The notes: a model not told the origin generated them from the sequence alone. A stretch of 64,000 nt of DNA from JASGJS01 sp047601185 (GCA_047601185.1 JASGJS010000001.1:1612001-1676000), one strand, 5' to 3'; positions 53,689-63,380 are shown, counted from the stretch's first letter. Numbers and translations: made by a program.

Positions 53689-54501
53689 CTATCCTTTTTT
53701 GTTGGCCGGAGCTGGGGTCGTAGGTGCAACGCTGCTTGCGGCAGACGCGGTTGTCGTATCTTCAACCACATCTGTCTGCGGACTATGCGGCAATTTAGAC
53801 CCAATCACCACCGAAGCCGTCTGCACCACTTTCGCATTGACTACCGTACTCACAGCATTTGCGTCACTGCTACCTGAAGCAGTCATCAACATAGCGCGGG
53901 GTGCTTCAGCTGCCATCATAGGGGCCGGTGTATTACCCGAAAAATTAACTGCATACACGAAATAATGTTGTTCAGGATAGACTTTATTCAACGCCGCGAT
54001 TTCTTGCTTCACTTGAGCATAGATTTCGGCTCGCGCAGCGGTATAAGCTTGCTCTATTTCTGCCTGGCCTGGGCTGAACTCAACATTGCTCACGCTATAA
54101 GTTTGCCCATCTTTACTGGCAGATTTTGCTTTATCGCGAATCGCCGCTAACGCATCACCGGGCAATCTGGCTTCTGCTTCTACGTGCAACATTTCCAGGC
54201 CGGATTTGTCTTGGCTGCGCACAAATTGGGTGATATGCCAATCAGCCGTGGGTGCTATTTTCTTTAAATTTTCCTGCACTTGATCATTGATATGCGCCAA
54301 ATCCATTTTATTCAAAGCCGCATCTAAGCTGACGGTCACTTTAGCGGTTTTGGTGGCTGCCCATTTTTCAACGGTCACTTGATAGGAGATTTGACTTAAG
54401 GGGGGAATTTGTGGCGGAATATCCGGCACCATGGCTAAAGCAGACAAGCTCGTCATGCTGAGTAATGCAAAAGACATCAAAACTTTGTTCAAAACTTTCA
54501 T
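53689..54501 (-). CDS. Secreted protein of unknown function, 270 aa
   Basis: I do not recognise the family with confidence. Signal peptide at residues 1-23 (ending ALA), so exported. The middle (about 36-190) alternates beta-strand-like and helical segments (VEKWAATKTAKVTVSLDAAL, then EIEQAYTAARAEIYAQVKQE). The layout vaguely recalls periplasmic SIMPL-type proteins, but I cannot support that. The C-terminal 50 residues are Ser/Thr/Ala/Pro-rich and end PAPANKKG. AAGGAG precedes the ATG. It is divergent from the 2-oxoacid dehydrogenase operon. Confidence 0.75.
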   Translation of the reverse strand: MKVLNKVLMSFALLSMTSLSALAMVPDIPPQIPPLSQISYQVTVEKWAATKTAKVTVSLDAALNKMDLAHINDQVQENLKKIAPTADWHITQFVRSQDKSGLEMLHVEAEARLPGDALAAIRDKAKSASKDGQTYSVSNVEFSPGQAEIEQAYTAARAEIYAQVKQEIAALNKVYPEQHYFVYAVNFSGNTPAPMMAAEAPRAMLMTASGSSDANAVSTVVNAKVVQTASVVIGSKLPHSPQTDVVEDTTTASAASSVAPTTPAPANKKG

Positions 54502-54554
54502 AAGGGCTCCTTAATGTTTTGCACCGATAACGTTTAAATGATAATGTTGTGTGC

Positions 54555-54566
54555 CAGTATATACTG
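54555..54566. promoter_or_regulatory. Palindromic operator/-10 candidate between divergent genes
   Basis: CAGTATATACTG is a perfect 12-bp palindrome in the 85-bp gap between the secreted-protein gene and the dehydrogenase operon. It contains TATACT on both strands, a possible -10 for each direction. No good -35 is visible for either, so regulation through this site is a suggestion. Confidence 0.35.
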
Positions 54567-54586
54567 AAAACATAGGATTTAAAACC

Positions 54587-55654
54587 ATGACAACCATTGT
54601 CAGTTTCTCCGTTGATTATATTCAATATTTAACCCCCGAAGCCAAACTGCTATGCCCCCTCCCAGAAGGCTTAAAGGACCCTAAACAGCTCATCGCTTTA
54701 TACCAAAAAATGGCCTTCCTCCGCGCCTTCGACGCCAAAGCGGTTATTTTGCAACGGACGGGGAAATTAGGCACTTATCCTGCGGCTTTAGGACAGGAAG
54801 CGGTGTCCATGAGCATGGGATATGCCATGGAACCGCAAGACGTATTGGTGCCTTACTATCGTGATCAGGGTGCTTTACTGGAGCGCGGCGTACTGCCTTC
54901 AGAAATCTACGCATATTGGGGAGGCGATGAACGTGGCAGTTCTTTTGTCTCAGCCACCAACCCCAAAGATTTCCCGCTCTGTGTCCCCATCGCCACTCAA
55001 TTACTCCATGCAGCTGGCGTCGCTTATGCTTTCCAGCTGCGTAAACAACCCCATGCGGTGGTCACCAGTTGCGGTGAAGGTGGCACCTCTGAAGGGGATT
55101 TTTACGAAGCGATTAATTTTGCCGGTGCTTGCCAATTACCGGTGGTGTTTGTGGTGAACAATAATCAGTGGGCAATTTCAGTGCCGAGAAGCAAACAAAC
55201 CCGCACGACTACTATTGCACAAAAAGCCATTGCAGGGGGATTTGAGGGTATACAAGTCGATGGCAATGATGTGATTGCGATGGTCGGCACCATGCAAGCT
55301 GCATTGAAAAAAGCCCGCACAGGTGGCGGCCCCACGTTGATTGAAGCCATCACCTATCGACTGTGTGATCACACCACCGCCGATGATGCCAAACGTTATG
55401 TCCATCCAGATGATCTAAAAAAAGCCTGGGATTTAGAACCTTTAAAACGCTTACAACGTTATTTAATCGACAATAATTTATGGAATAGCGATGCAGAAGC
55501 GAGTATGCAGCAAGACATTGAAGCTACGATTAAACAAGCTGTGGAGGACTATTTACAGCTGCCTCCAGCTCCTCACACTGACATGCTCGATTATTTGTAT
55601 GCGGTATTACCTAAAGCCTATCAATCACAACGCGCCGCTTTGATGGCACATTAA
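54587..55654 (+). CDS. pdhA: 2-oxoacid (pyruvate/branched-chain) dehydrogenase E1 alpha
   Basis: Thiamine diphosphate-binding decarboxylase subunit of the heterotetrameric E1. The TPP/Mg motif is GEGGTSEGDFYEAINFA, followed by VVNNNQWAISVPR. I chose the ATG at 54587 (355 residues; AGGA upstream) over one 12 codons earlier. E1 beta and E2 genes follow directly. Pyruvate is the likely substrate, but branched-chain 2-oxoacids cannot be excluded from sequence. Confidence 0.9.
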   Translation: MTTIVSFSVDYIQYLTPEAKLLCPLPEGLKDPKQLIALYQKMAFLRAFDAKAVILQRTGKLGTYPAALGQEAVSMSMGYAMEPQDVLVPYYRDQGALLERGVLPSEIYAYWGGDERGSSFVSATNPKDFPLCVPIATQLLHAAGVAYAFQLRKQPHAVVTSCGEGGTSEGDFYEAINFAGACQLPVVFVVNNNQWAISVPRSKQTRTTTIAQKAIAGGFEGIQVDGNDVIAMVGTMQAALKKARTGGGPTLIEAITYRLCDHTTADDAKRYVHPDDLKKAWDLEPLKRLQRYLIDNNLWNSDAEASMQQDIEATIKQAVEDYLQLPPAPHTDMLDYLYAVLPKAYQSQRAALMAH

Positions 55655-55663
55655 GGAATTTTC

Positions 55664-56644
55664 ATGACTCAAATCACTTTAGCTGAAGCCGTCACCCAAG
55701 CGCTGGCTTATGAAATGGCAGCAGATCCGAATGTTTTAGTCTTAGGCGAAGACGTCGCAACCAATGGCGGTGTCTTCCGAACCACTGTCGGTCTTTTAGA
55801 TAAATTTGGCCCCGAACGCGTCATCGATACGCCCTTAGCAGAAAGCATGATCGCGGGCATTTCGATTGGGATGGCAACGCAAGGTCTAAAACCCGTTGCT
55901 GAATTCCAATTCATGGGTTTTATTTATCCTGCGTTAGATCAAATTATTTGTCATGCGGCGAGGATGCGTAATCGAACCCGCGGCAGGCTCAGCTGTCCCT
56001 TGGTCTTTCGTGCCCCTTATGGTGGCGGCATTCATGCGCCAGAACATCATTCCGAAAGTACTGAAGCCATGTTTGCACATATGCCCGGTATTCGCGTGGT
56101 GATCCCCTCTTCTCCGGCCCGTGCTTATGGATTATTGCTCGCAGCCATGCGTGATCCAGACCCCGTGCTTTTTTTAGAACCCAAGCGTATCTATCGTTTA
56201 GTTAAACAAGCCGTGCCCGATTCTGGCGAGGCTCTCCCATTAGATCGCTGCTTCGTGTTACGCCCCGGCAATGATGTGACCTTAATCAGTTGGGGCGCCT
56301 CTCTGCATGAAACCTTACAAGCCGCTGAGCAATTGGCGCAAATGGGCGTATCCGCTGAAGTGATCGACGTAGCGACCATCAAACCGTTAGACATCGACAC
56401 GATTTTACAGTCTGTCGAGAAAACCGGACGCTGTGTTATTATTCACGAAGCGGCCAGAACCTGCGGCCTCGGTGCTGAAATCGCCGCCCAAATTGCTGAA
56501 CATGGTTTAATGTTTTTACTCGCCCCCATTCAAAGAGTGACGGGCTATGATACGATTATGCCGTATTTAAAATTAGAAAAATTTTACATTCCCAGCGTCG
56601 ATAAAATTATTCACGCCGTTCATAACATTGTGGAGTATGCATGA
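55664..56644 (+). CDS. pdhB: 2-oxoacid dehydrogenase E1 beta
   Basis: Second half of the E1 heterotetramer, of transketolase-like fold. It has VLVLGEDVATNGGVFRTT, the IDTPLAESMIAGISIGMA segment and the HAPEHHSESTEAMFAH loop. 326 residues, normal. AAGGAA precedes its ATG, 9 bp after E1 alpha; its stop codon overlaps the E2 start (ATGA). Confidence 0.94.
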   Translation: MTQITLAEAVTQALAYEMAADPNVLVLGEDVATNGGVFRTTVGLLDKFGPERVIDTPLAESMIAGISIGMATQGLKPVAEFQFMGFIYPALDQIICHAARMRNRTRGRLSCPLVFRAPYGGGIHAPEHHSESTEAMFAHMPGIRVVIPSSPARAYGLLLAAMRDPDPVLFLEPKRIYRLVKQAVPDSGEALPLDRCFVLRPGNDVTLISWGASLHETLQAAEQLAQMGVSAEVIDVATIKPLDIDTILQSVEKTGRCVIIHEAARTCGLGAEIAAQIAEHGLMFLLAPIQRVTGYDTIMPYLKLEKFYIPSVDKIIHAVHNIVEYA

Positions 56645-57756
56645 CCACCGAAATTTTTAAACTACCCGATTTAGGCGAAGGACTCCCTGAAGCCGAAATT
56701 CGCGAATGGTATGTGACAGAAGGTCAGGAAGTCAAACAAGATCAACCCCTCGTCTCCATGGAAACTGCCAAAGCCGTGGTGGATGTGCCCTCTCCTCATG
56801 CGGGAAAAATTACCAAATTGTATGGAAAACCTGGTGAGATGATTTTAACTGGCGCTCCGTTGATCGCTTTTGGGGATGCCGAAATGGCGGATGCTGGCAC
56901 TGTAGTAGGCGTAATGCCGACCAGTAACCAAATTTTAGAAGAGCCTGCGATGGGAGTAACTCAAACCGATCGTAGCACATCAGGGATTAAAGCAACCCCT
57001 GCCGTCAAAATGCAAGCCAGCAAATTGAAAGTGGATCTCTCACAACTGACGGGATCTGGACCTGGTGGCACCATCACCATGGAAGATGTGCAACGCGCTG
57101 CCGCTCAGCAATCTACTCCTATTTTAGGAGAAGCGCTGCATGGCGTTAGGCGTGTGATGGCGCAGCAAATGGCTAAGTCACATGCTGAAGTGGTGCCCGT
57201 GACGTTGACAGAAGATGCCAATATTTCGCAATGGCCCAAGGGCACAGACGTGACATTACGTTTATTGCAAGCCATCGTTGCCGCCTGTCAAGCAGAGCCT
57301 GCCTTAAATGCCCATTTTTATGGTCAAACGCTCAGTCGTAAGTTGAATACTCAAGTGAATATTGGGATTGCGGTGGATACACCTCAAGGATTATATGTTC
57401 CTGTGATTAAAGCCGCTGAAAGTTGCTCGACCACGCAAATGCGAGAAACTTTAGAACAGTTTAAGATCAAAGCCAAAAATCAAACTTTTGCGCCAGAAGA
57501 TTTACAAAATACTACGATTACTTTATCGAATTTTGGTACAATTGCTGGGCGCTATGCCAGTCCAGTGGTGGTACCACCGACAGTGGCGATTATTGCGGTG
57601 GGTAGATCGCGGCCGACAGTGCTTGCCGTCGATAATGCAGCTGTGATCCAAATGGTGATGCCAATTAGCTTAACGTTTGATCATCGGGCAGCAACGGGAG
57701 GAGAGGCAGCTCGGTTTTTGGCGGCTTTTATTCGAGCTTTGGAGTTAATGAGTTAA
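56641..57756 (+). CDS. pdhC: 2-oxoacid dehydrogenase E2, dihydrolipoamide acyltransferase
   Basis: Core acyltransferase. One N-terminal lipoyl domain with Lys44 (METAKAVVDVP), a peripheral-subunit-binding domain around 120-155 (ATPAVKMQASKLKVDL, GPGGTITMEDVQ), and the catalytic domain. 371 residues, compact. The active-site motif reads DHRAATGGEAARF: His348 is kept, but the usual Asp of HxxxDG is Thr352. A GG-type variant of this kind may occur in other proteobacteria; effect unknown. No E3 (lpd) gene follows; a type-2 repeat does. Confidence 0.92.
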   Translation: MTTEIFKLPDLGEGLPEAEIREWYVTEGQEVKQDQPLVSMETAKAVVDVPSPHAGKITKLYGKPGEMILTGAPLIAFGDAEMADAGTVVGVMPTSNQILEEPAMGVTQTDRSTSGIKATPAVKMQASKLKVDLSQLTGSGPGGTITMEDVQRAAAQQSTPILGEALHGVRRVMAQQMAKSHAEVVPVTLTEDANISQWPKGTDVTLRLLQAIVAACQAEPALNAHFYGQTLSRKLNTQVNIGIAVDTPQGLYVPVIKAAESCSTTQMRETLEQFKIKAKNQTFAPEDLQNTTITLSNFGTIAGRYASPVVVPPTVAIIAVGRSRPTVLAVDNAAVIQMVMPISLTFDHRAATGGEAARFLAAFIRALELMS

Positions 57757-57769
57757 CACGCTGATGATC

Positions 57770-57820
57770 CCCCTCATCCGCCTATCGGCACCTTCTCCCA
57801 CAGGGGGAGAAGGAACCACC
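57770..57820 (+). repeat. Type-2 palindromic repeat after the E2 gene
   Basis: CCCCTCATCCGCCTATCGGC...GGGGGAGAAGG, a short form of the family, between the E2 stop and the RND operon. Confidence 0.83.
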
Positions 57821-57875
57821 TCAAGCTTTTGTGGGGTTTTAATCTTTGTGCTTGAATATCCTCTGAGTCATATTT

Positions 57876-59039
57876 ATGCAAGATCCTGATTACAAACGTC
57901 GGTTAAAAAAGCGCATGATCATTGTGCTTTCTGCGCTGGGCATTTTATTTTGCCTAATTTTTTTAATTGATGTGGTCAGAAGTGCCATTGTTAAGCATTT
58001 TGTCTCCCAATTCACGCAACAGACCGTCACCATTTCGACCAGCATCGCCAAAGCTGAAACCTGGCATCCGCAAATTACCTCCATTGGATCTTTAGTCGCG
58101 AGCAATGGCGTGCAAGTGAGTTCACAACTGTCAGGAATGGTGACAGCGATTTATTTCAGCTCAGGACGAATAGTAGAGAAGGGCCAGCCCTTAATACAAT
58201 TAGATAATCGCACCGACTTGGAAGATCTCGCTAACTACAAAGCGCAGCTCAAACTCTCTCAAGTCAATTACGACCGTCAAGTCAGTTTGCTGAAAACCAA
58301 TGCTACTTCGCAATCTTCCCTCGATCAAGCCGCTGCCAATTTGCAACAAAGTCAGTCAGCGGTTGGCAAAACGGAAGTCACTATTGATCAGAAATTAATT
58401 AAAGCGCCTTTTAGCGGCAAGTTAGGGATACGCAACGTGAATATTGGCCAATATGCCTCTCCAGGCACCCCTTTGGTGAATTTACAGGCGTTAAATCCTC
58501 TACTTCTACAATTCTCAGTTCCTGAACAAAATTTACGTTATCTACGCGTCGGTCAGCCCATTGAATTTTCAGTGGAGACTTATCCAGGAGAAACCTTTAA
58601 AGGCACGGTTTCGGCCACAGAATCTGCTGTAGACGTGCAAACCCGCAACATTATGGTCGAAGCCACTGTCCCCAATCCTAAAATGCGGCTTTTTCCAGGA
58701 TCTTTTGCCAATATCCGCGTGCAATTACCAGAACAAAAAAACGTGGTGACAGTGCCGCAAACCGCTATTTCAGCGAGTTTATTTGGTAGCACTGTGTATG
58801 TCGTTAAACCCGCTGGCAAGGATAAAAACGGTAAACAACTCCACACCGCGCATTTAGTCTATGTGACCACCGGTGAAATGCGCGGCAATGAAGTTGAAAT
58901 TTTAAAAGGCATCCAAGCCGGCGACGAAGTGGTGAATGCGGGTCAATTAAAACTACAGGATGGCGCCTCCGTCAGTATTAATAATAGCGTGCAATTGGCA
59001 CCGCTCACCCCCGAACAATTAAGTCAAGATCGGTCTTGA
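57876..59039 (+). CDS. RND efflux periplasmic adaptor (membrane fusion protein)
   Basis: Links the inner-membrane pump to an outer-membrane channel. N-terminal anchor at residues 13-32. Split lipoyl/barrel-sandwich halves around the coiled coil: VSSQLSGMVTAIYFSSGRIV, then ATSQSSLDQAAANLQQSQ and APFSGKLGIRNVNIGQY. The beta-barrel and membrane-proximal domain follow. 387 residues, MdtA/AcrA class. It is 4 bp ahead of the pump gene. No TolC-like gene is present in the window. Confidence 0.92.
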   Translation: MQDPDYKRRLKKRMIIVLSALGILFCLIFLIDVVRSAIVKHFVSQFTQQTVTISTSIAKAETWHPQITSIGSLVASNGVQVSSQLSGMVTAIYFSSGRIVEKGQPLIQLDNRTDLEDLANYKAQLKLSQVNYDRQVSLLKTNATSQSSLDQAAANLQQSQSAVGKTEVTIDQKLIKAPFSGKLGIRNVNIGQYASPGTPLVNLQALNPLLLQFSVPEQNLRYLRVGQPIEFSVETYPGETFKGTVSATESAVDVQTRNIMVEATVPNPKMRLFPGSFANIRVQLPEQKNVVTVPQTAISASLFGSTVYVVKPAGKDKNGKQLHTAHLVYVTTGEMRGNEVEILKGIQAGDEVVNAGQLKLQDGASVSINNSVQLAPLTPEQLSQDRS

Positions 59040-59043
59040 TCTT

Positions 59044-62000
59044 ATGCAATTTACTGACCTGTTTATTAAACGCCCGGTCTTAGCCGTGGTGGTGAGTCTG
59101 TTGATTTTTATTTTCGGGCTCAGAGCCATTTACGACTTACCCTTGCGCGAATATCCGGTGATGGAAAACACGGTGGTCACTGTCACCACCAGCTATCCCG
59201 GCGCTAGCCCTGAAGTCGTGCAAGGTTTTATTACTTCCATTTTAGAAAAATCGATTGCTGGCGCCAATGGCGTTGACTATATCACCGCGACCAGTACGCA
59301 AAGTGTCAGCACTATCCAAGCCTACATCAAACTCAATTTTGATCCGAATCAGGCTTTTACGGAAGTGATGAGTAAAGTCGCCGAAGTGCAAAGCCAATTA
59401 CCGACCGATAGTAAAGAACCCGTGATTAAAAAAGACACTGGTTCTACCATTGCGCTGATGTATATCAGTTTTTTTAGCAAAGAACTCTCACCTGAGCAAA
59501 TTACCGAATTTATCAGTCGGGTGATGCGTCCTAAATTACAAACAGTCTCAGGGGTTTCGAGTATCGATATTTTAGGCGGCAATACTTTTGCGATGCGGAT
59601 TTGGCTCAATACCACCCGCATGGCCGCCCTCAATGTGACGCCCAGCGATATTGCCAATGCCCTAAAAGCCAATAACTTCCAATCCGCTGCAGGAAAAACC
59701 AAGGGCGAATTTGTCGCATTCACTGTCAATGCTTTAACCGATATTCATAGTGAAGACGCTTTTAAACAAATGGTGGTTAAAAGTTCAGGCGGCACTTTAG
59801 TGCGTCTGCAAGATGTCGCTTCGGTGCAATTAGGCTCACAAAGTTATGATTCTTTGGTCACGTTTAATGGACAAAAAGCCACTTTTATTGGGGTTAATGC
59901 CACGCCAGATGCTAATCCCCTCACCGTGATTAAGGATATTCGCAAGTTATTACCCGATTTAGAAAAAAACTATCCACCGGCTTTGCATTCTGAAATTGTG
60001 TATGACTCCACCGCTTACATCAGCGCTTCATTAGAAGAAGTGATCATGACGTTGCTGGAAGCCACTGCGATTGTGATTGTGGTGATTTATTTATTCTTAG
60101 GCTCATTGCGCTCGGTTTTTATTCCCATTATCACCATTCCTTTGTCGCTGGTCGGGGTTTGTACGTTGATGCTAGGGCTGGGCTATTCTTTAAACTTATT
60201 GACCCTGTTAGCCATGGTGCTGGCCATTGGGTTAGTGGTCGATGACGCGATTGTCGTCGTGGAAAATGTCCATCGTCATATTGAAGAAGGTTTATCGCCC
60301 TTTGCGGCAGCTTTGCAAGGTGCGCGTGAAATTGCCGGGCCAGTCATTGCGATGACCATTACCCTTGCAGCAGTGTATGCACCGATTGGCTTTATGAGTG
60401 GCTTAACCGGTGCGCTCTTTAAAGAATTTGCATTTACTTTAGCGTGCTCCGTGATTATTTCTGGGGTTGTGGCATTAACCCTTTCTCCGATGATGTGTTC
60501 AAAAGTGCTTTCTGCCGAAAAAAGTACGGGGCGCTTTGCGCATTATCTCGATACCAAATTTGAACAATTAAAACATATTTATCAACGGCGTTTGCATAGC
60601 GTCTTGGAATATCGTCCCGTCACTGTCGTGTTTGCCATTGTTATTTTAAGCAGCTGTTACTTTCTTTATACCAATACCGTGCAAGAATTAGCCCCTGAAG
60701 AAGATCAAAGTGTGTTATTTGCACAGGCGACTGCGCCCCAATACGCCAACTTAAATTATTTAACCGCTTTCACCAATCAATTTAATGAAATTTTTAAAAA
60801 TACCCCTGAACAACAAGCGTATTTTGTGATTAATGGCGGTAGCGATCCCACTACCGCTTTTGCAGGTCTGATGCTCAAACCTTGGGATCAGCGCTCTCGC
60901 TCACAACAAAAAATTAATCCTGAATTACAACTGAAGATTCGTCAAATTGCGGGGATTAAGGCCGCGGTGTTTCCGTTACCCTCTTTACCGGTGGGTGGCA
61001 GCCCGCTGCCGATTCAATTTGTGATTAATTCGACAGAAAGCTATCCCGCCATTTATCAGGCTTCTCAAAAAATTGAAGAAGCCGGTCGCAACAGCGGTTT
61101 ATTTATTTACATTGATAATTCGTTGAAATTTGATAAGCCCGAAGTTCAAGTCAACATTAATCGCAATAAAGCCGGTCAAATGGGCATTAGCATGCAAGAT
61201 ATTGGTCAAGCCCTCGGCACTTCATTAGGCGGCAATTATATCAATTTGTTCAGTATGCAAGGGCAAAGCTATCAAGTGATTCCACAAGTTTTACGCAACT
61301 TACGATTGAATCCTTATCAAATTGCCAATATTTATTTGCGTACTAGCAATAATGAGATGGTGCCCTTGTCAACACTGGTGGATATTTCCACGCAATCCAG
61401 CCCCAATAATTTAACGGAATTTCAACAACAAAATTCCACCACCATTCAAGCGATGATGGTGCCGGGCCGCACCATTGGGGAAGGCTTGCAATTTTTAACC
61501 GAACAGGCGCAAAAATATTTACCGAAGGGAATGAATTATGATTTTGCCGGTCAATCACGACAATTTATTCAAGAAGGCTCTGCGCTGATTTTCACTTTCT
61601 TCTTTGCGATTATTGTGATCTTCTTGGTCTTGTCCGCGCAATTTGAAAGTTTCCGCGATCCCTTAATTATTTTAATCAGCGTGCCGATGTCGATTTGCGG
61701 TGCGCTGATTCCTTTAAATTTAGGATTCGCCAGTATCAATATTTATACGCAAGTGGGATTGATTACACTGATTGGATTAATCAGTAAGCATGGAATTTTG
61801 ATGGTGGATTTTGCGAATAGCTTACAAGAGACAGAAGGTTTAGGTATTAAAGAAGCGATTGAAAAAGCCGCAGCTATTCGATTGCGACCGATTCTTATGA
61901 CCACGGCGGCGATGATTTTGGGCGTGCTACCACTGATTACGGCCAGTGGCGCAGGTGCAAAGAGCCGGTTTGATATTGGGTTGGTGATTGCGACAGGTAT

Positions 62001-62082
62001 GTTAATCGGGACGGGATTTACCTTGTTTGTAGTGCCGACGATTTATACGTTTGTGGCGAAGCGGAGATTTAAAAATCCATGA
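59044..62082 (+). CDS. RND multidrug efflux transporter (HAE-1, AcrB-like)
   Basis: Proton-driven inner-membrane pump. Twelve transmembrane segments in the usual pattern with two periplasmic loops. It begins FTDLFIKRPVLAVVVSLLI. Proton-relay Asp400-Asp401 are in GLVVDDAIVVVENVH, and the relay Lys (about 914) is in LISKHGILMVDF. 1012 residues, slightly short of AcrB (1049). Substrates cannot be read from sequence. Confidence 0.94.
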   Translation: MQFTDLFIKRPVLAVVVSLLIFIFGLRAIYDLPLREYPVMENTVVTVTTSYPGASPEVVQGFITSILEKSIAGANGVDYITATSTQSVSTIQAYIKLNFDPNQAFTEVMSKVAEVQSQLPTDSKEPVIKKDTGSTIALMYISFFSKELSPEQITEFISRVMRPKLQTVSGVSSIDILGGNTFAMRIWLNTTRMAALNVTPSDIANALKANNFQSAAGKTKGEFVAFTVNALTDIHSEDAFKQMVVKSSGGTLVRLQDVASVQLGSQSYDSLVTFNGQKATFIGVNATPDANPLTVIKDIRKLLPDLEKNYPPALHSEIVYDSTAYISASLEEVIMTLLEATAIVIVVIYLFLGSLRSVFIPIITIPLSLVGVCTLMLGLGYSLNLLTLLAMVLAIGLVVDDAIVVVENVHRHIEEGLSPFAAALQGAREIAGPVIAMTITLAAVYAPIGFMSGLTGALFKEFAFTLACSVIISGVVALTLSPMMCSKVLSAEKSTGRFAHYLDTKFEQLKHIYQRRLHSVLEYRPVTVVFAIVILSSCYFLYTNTVQELAPEEDQSVLFAQATAPQYANLNYLTAFTNQFNEIFKNTPEQQAYFVINGGSDPTTAFAGLMLKPWDQRSRSQQKINPELQLKIRQIAGIKAAVFPLPSLPVGGSPLPIQFVINSTESYPAIYQASQKIEEAGRNSGLFIYIDNSLKFDKPEVQVNINRNKAGQMGISMQDIGQALGTSLGGNYINLFSMQGQSYQVIPQVLRNLRLNPYQIANIYLRTSNNEMVPLSTLVDISTQSSPNNLTEFQQQNSTTIQAMMVPGRTIGEGLQFLTEQAQKYLPKGMNYDFAGQSRQFIQEGSALIFTFFFAIIVIFLVLSAQFESFRDPLIILISVPMSICGALIPLNLGFASINIYTQVGLITLIGLISKHGILMVDFANSLQETEGLGIKEAIEKAAAIRLRPILMTTAAMILGVLPLITASGAGAKSRFDIGLVIATGMLIGTGFTLFVVPTIYTFVAKRRFKNP

Positions 62083-62131
62083 TGTTGAAACGCTAAAACT
62101 CTCACCTTTTCTTAGTAAATTAATAGATTTC

Positions 62132-62160
62132 TTGCGACGAATTTCCAACTATAGTACGAT
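62132..62160 (+). promoter_or_regulatory. Candidate promoter of the Pro-rich membrane protein gene
   Basis: TTGCGA, 17 nt, TACGAT; each hexamer matches four of six consensus positions. It is followed 27 nt later by the start codon with its GGAG ribosome-binding site. Confidence 0.4.
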
Positions 62161-62186
62161 GGCTCTCTTTTTTAACGGAGAGAATT

Positions 62187-63332
62187 ATGGCAGAGGAAAG
62201 AGACTACGATCCAGAACGAGATCTAGGTCCCTATGTTTTACAAGATGAGCTTGAAAAAAAACGAAATACCCCTCCACCACCTCCAGCTCCCCCTCAAAAC
62301 CCGCCCAATCCTCAACCCAACAAATGGGAAACTTTTTTAAAACAAACTAAAGATGTTTCAGCTAAAACGTTATCGTGGGTCAGCAGTCCCTTAATCACCG
62401 GCTATACCTTATTTAAAACACTTCCGACTGTATTCTGTCATTTCGCCACCGACAAATCAGCCTGTCAAGAAAATGTTCAAATACCCACAATGATTATAAC
62501 CGCATTATCTTCACTCATGGTGGCGCGTAGGATAGATAAAGCTTCTCAAGTCGGCATCGCGCTTTCAAATAAAAAAGCCTCAGACAAAAAAGAAGTGAAA
62601 ATTTCTCATTCAGAATCTTTAACAACACGTTATATCAACGCAGCCGATAAAATATGCCAATATGCTGCGCCTGTGGTCATTTCTGGCGTTTCTCTGGCGG
62701 TCATTCAGGGTATGAGCAAAGAGAGTTTAATCGCATTTGGGGTGGATTCAGAAACAGCGACAACTGCTTCTTATGTGGTGACCGGTGGTGTTACAAGCTT
62801 AACTTTTCCAGCACTCTATGCGTTATTGGGGTTGAACCGTCCTAAAAATGAAAATGTAACCGCTGCACGTCCACCGTCTCGCGCTGAAGAAAAATCCAAA
62901 CCCAAAGTGGTATCCAGACATAGCGTGGCATCCAGGCACAGTGAAAGAGAAGTTCAACTTTCAAGAGCTTCAGTTTCACAGACGGAGGATTTGCCTACTG
63001 AAATAGATCATTCACAACACATTGATGCGGAAGCAGAAAATCAGACATTCCCAACAATAGCCCCCACCAGAGACCTGACAATTCATACTAGCCCTAGCAT
63101 GGAATCTAATATGAGCCAACCTCAACCAACCCCTACCAGCCCGCAGTCTAAACACCCCCCTCCTTCTCCAGCCCCACTCAGACCCTCTGCTAGCCAGGAA
63201 TCACAGAGTACTCCCACGCCTCGACTTCCTAAAGGTTTTTCTTATATTCCCGAAGGAAATGAAAATATTGATGAGAATGATGATCAAAAAGAAGGCAAAC
63301 GAATGGGCTCTAACAATGGCAGTTTGCCTTAA
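62187..63332 (+). CDS. Pro-rich membrane protein of unknown function, 381 aa
   Basis: I do not recognise this family. The acidic N-terminus carries a proline run (residues 28-44). Three hydrophobic segments follow, at about 98-114, 158-176 and 193-216. The C-terminal ~160 residues are hydrophilic, Ser/Thr/Pro-rich and low-complexity (VVSRHSVASRHSEREV; later PTPTSPQSKHPPPSPAP), ending in an acidic stretch. GGAG lies 6 nt before the ATG, a strong site. It has no pump-related features despite following the RND genes, and has its own candidate promoter. The architecture would suit a host-directed membrane effector; that is inference. Confidence 0.78.
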   Translation: MAEERDYDPERDLGPYVLQDELEKKRNTPPPPPAPPQNPPNPQPNKWETFLKQTKDVSAKTLSWVSSPLITGYTLFKTLPTVFCHFATDKSACQENVQIPTMIITALSSLMVARRIDKASQVGIALSNKKASDKKEVKISHSESLTTRYINAADKICQYAAPVVISGVSLAVIQGMSKESLIAFGVDSETATTASYVVTGGVTSLTFPALYALLGLNRPKNENVTAARPPSRAEEKSKPKVVSRHSVASRHSEREVQLSRASVSQTEDLPTEIDHSQHIDAEAENQTFPTIAPTRDLTIHTSPSMESNMSQPQPTPTSPQSKHPPPSPAPLRPSASQESQSTPTPRLPKGFSYIPEGNENIDENDDQKEGKRMGSNNGSLP

Positions 63333-63348
63333 TTGAGCTATGCAATGC

Positions 63349-63380
63349 AGGGAGTGCGGGTGTTGCCCGCTAAACTCCCA
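63349..63380. terminator. Decayed REP hairpin between convergent genes
   Basis: GGGAGTGCGGGTGTTGCCCG followed by CTAAACTCCCA can fold into an imperfect hairpin between the stops of the Pro-rich protein gene (63332) and the secreted Cys protein gene (63392). It lacks a T-run, so termination is only possible, not demonstrated. Confidence 0.4.

Noticed and set aside
59349..59729. 126-codon frame opposite the RND pump gene
   Set aside because: Antisense to conserved transporter sequence, without ribosome-binding site or recognisable domain.
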